A stretch of 21,715 nt of DNA, taken from positions 1 through 21,715 of the IMG/VR virus record IMGVR_UViG_3300009154_000323; one strand, given 5' to 3'. The notes under the pieces are model-generated. The model worked only from the letters and a program-made list of their open reading frames with translations. It made no database searches and was not told the origin of the DNA. A program made the position numbers and the translations under genes. This document shows positions 20,759-21,715 of this stretch, one piece after another (positions within the stretch are counted from its first letter, which is position 1; the number at the start of each line of letters is the position of its first letter). This DNA comes from a virus.

Positions 20759-21196
20759 ATGATTAAAATAAATTCCAAAAGTGACGAGTTAAAGCCCGAA
20801 ATCATTCAGATGATTGAAAAAAAGTATAGCGCGAATTACATTTATGAAAGTCAACTGAAATCTAAGGATGGGTGGACTGATATTTCTGCGGCTATTTTCT
20901 ATCAACCAGAACCAAAACCCGGCCATTCGCATTGGTTTGCTATTCATCGCAATTACCTTGGGCAGATGTTTGTATCAGATGCTTCAACTACCGTAGCGGT
21001 GCCTGTTACAGCCGTACAGGTGGCTGAAGATGAATACCTATATTCACACCACCGCCACCACTTTCTGGGGCGTGACGGTATTGCTATCGACGGTGGCAGA
21101 GATTATACGCGATTGGTGGGCAATATTAGCGAAGCCAAATTAGTATTACTAAAAGCTACGCCAGATGGTCTGGTCATTACAGAGGACGTAATTTAA
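20759..21196 (+). CDS. Hypothetical protein (145 aa)
   Basis: The ATG at 20759 follows the kinase stop by 10 bases; a weak GAAAG is the only ribosome site. Residues include SANYIYESQLKSKDGWTDIS, then FYQPEPKPGHSHWFAIHRNY, and a C-terminal His cluster SHHRHHFLGRDGIAIDGGRD near 94-113. This may bind a metal or nucleic acid. No family recognised. Confidence 0.7.
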   Translation: MIKINSKSDELKPEIIQMIEKKYSANYIYESQLKSKDGWTDISAAIFYQPEPKPGHSHWFAIHRNYLGQMFVSDASTTVAVPVTAVQVAEDEYLYSHHRHHFLGRDGIAIDGGRDYTRLVGNISEAKLVLLKATPDGLVITEDVI

Positions 21197-21197
21197 A

Positions 21198-21560
21198 ATG
21201 AATGCAAAAGCACTTGCTGAGAAAATTGATGCAAGGTTAAATCTTGTTTCAAACATATCCGATAAAGATATTTTTATGGCTGCTTCTTCTACAATCAAAT
21301 CTCTTCTTTTGGAAATTGAAGATTTAGAAGTTGATAATCGCAGATTACAGGACGATCTTCTTTATTTGGGATGTGAACATGGTCAATGCGAATTGCAAGA
21401 TTTTGATATAGATCAAATCATCGAACATGTCAGGTCTGATGGGACTGTAATTTCTGATACACTTGAATTTGTCAGAGAGTTGCGGCAGACCATCGATCAG
21501 GGAGATAAGACGCATTTAGAAATTTTGCTGGGAAGGCTTGAATATAGTCTTCTTATGTAA
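21198..21560 (+). CDS. Hypothetical helical protein (120 aa)
   Basis: It begins one base after the preceding stop. The product is mostly helical, with a probable coiled-coil part (KSLLLEIEDLEVDNRRLQDD), then a Cys pair in LGCEHGQCELQDFDID and a C-terminal helix (LEFVRELRQTIDQGD). I do not recognise a family. Confidence 0.7.
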   Translation: MNAKALAEKIDARLNLVSNISDKDIFMAASSTIKSLLLEIEDLEVDNRRLQDDLLYLGCEHGQCELQDFDIDQIIEHVRSDGTVISDTLEFVRELRQTIDQGDKTHLEILLGRLEYSLLM

Positions 21561-21569
21561 AAATTCTGC

Positions 21570-21598
21570 TTGACGCCTAAGCGAGTGTGCGGTATAAT
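21570..21598 (+). promoter_or_regulatory. Early sigma70-like promoter
   Basis: TTGACG (21570-21575), 17-base spacer, TATAAT (21593-21598). It lies 28 bases before the paralogue start at 21627. Confidence 0.8.
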
Positions 21599-21626
21599 GC
21601 TTTTATAGATTGATGAGGGATTCGTG

Positions 21627-21715
21627 ATGAAAAAGCTAACTCTTGATGCTCCGGTAAAGTTTCTTCGTGACAATCTGGCTGCTCCAATAGGAGCAGGTAG
21701 CTGGATTGTTGGTGA
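21627..21715 (+). CDS. Alanine-repeat family paralogue, 5' end only
   Basis: The frame is cut by the window end after 29 codons. It reads MKKLTLDAPVKFLRDNLAAP then IGAGSWIVG, nearly identical to the start of the gene at 19523, and the DNA is also nearly identical over about 85 bases. GAGGGA precedes the ATG. It has its own promoter. Confidence 0.85.
   Translation, partial: MKKLTLDAPVKFLRDNLAAPIGAGSWIVG

Noticed and set aside
1-21715. tRNA genes
   Set aside because: I looked for cloverleaf arms and the TTCGA loop in the short intergenic gaps and saw none; most gaps are too short.

Overview
The window is about 21.7 kb of an AT-rich, tightly packed genome of a T4-superfamily myophage. I infer this from a nearly complete, syntenic T4 replication/recombination core: UvsY, UvsW, late sigma gp55, gp47, gp46, sliding clamp gp45, clamp loader gp44, gp62 and the RegA repressor. 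Two T4-type late promoters (TATAAATA) and many short ATGA/TAATG gene overlaps agree with this. As I recall the families, the gene order and protein types resemble the cyanophage/rhizobiophage branch more than coliphage T4. The host cannot be read from the sequence.

Layout. 1-430: a GC-rich minus-strand small gene with its own early promoter, facing a late promoter for a tail-tube-like structural gene (430-945). 964-8555: uvsY (behind a consensus sigma70 promoter), uvsW, 55, a small gene, 47, 46, then nucleotide/auxiliary genes (SLOG-like protein, a peptide-deformylase homologue lacking every metal ligand, a conserved phage protein, a MazG-like pyrophosphohydrolase, a DUF3310-like protein). 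8524-10005: a homing-endonuclease remnant and a glycosyltransferase gene split by an ORF-less group I intron. 10014-15201: a hairpin terminator, gp45, then gp44 broken into two genes by a split intein with a GIY-YIG-type homing endonuclease gene between the halves, then gp62, a 2OG-oxygenase fusion, regA and a hypothetical gene. 15198-16268: four minus-strand genes (deaminase, two unknowns, an ArfA-like protein) behind an early promoter. 16302-21715: an early region of small genes, each or nearly each with its own sigma70-like promoter of one recurring design, then T4 Rnl1-type RNA ligase, an alanine-repeat protein, a polynucleotide-kinase-like P-loop protein, two unknowns, and the start of a second copy of the alanine-repeat gene family cut by the window end.

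Working together. UvsY/UvsW/gp46/gp47 are recombination-dependent replication proteins; gp45/gp44/gp62 are the clamp and its loader; gp45 and gp55 also serve late transcription; RegA represses early mRNAs. RNA ligase plus kinase form a probable tRNA/RNA repair pair.

The most notable system is the gp44 locus. The N-terminal half ends in an intein N-fragment with a stop codon, and the C-terminal half begins with an intein C-fragment with its own start. Active clamp loader would therefore need protein trans-splicing. The endonuclease gene between them has its ribosome binding site in one arm of a 13-bp RNA hairpin whose loop holds a late promoter. This predicts that the endonuclease is silent on early read-through mRNA and translated only from late transcripts.
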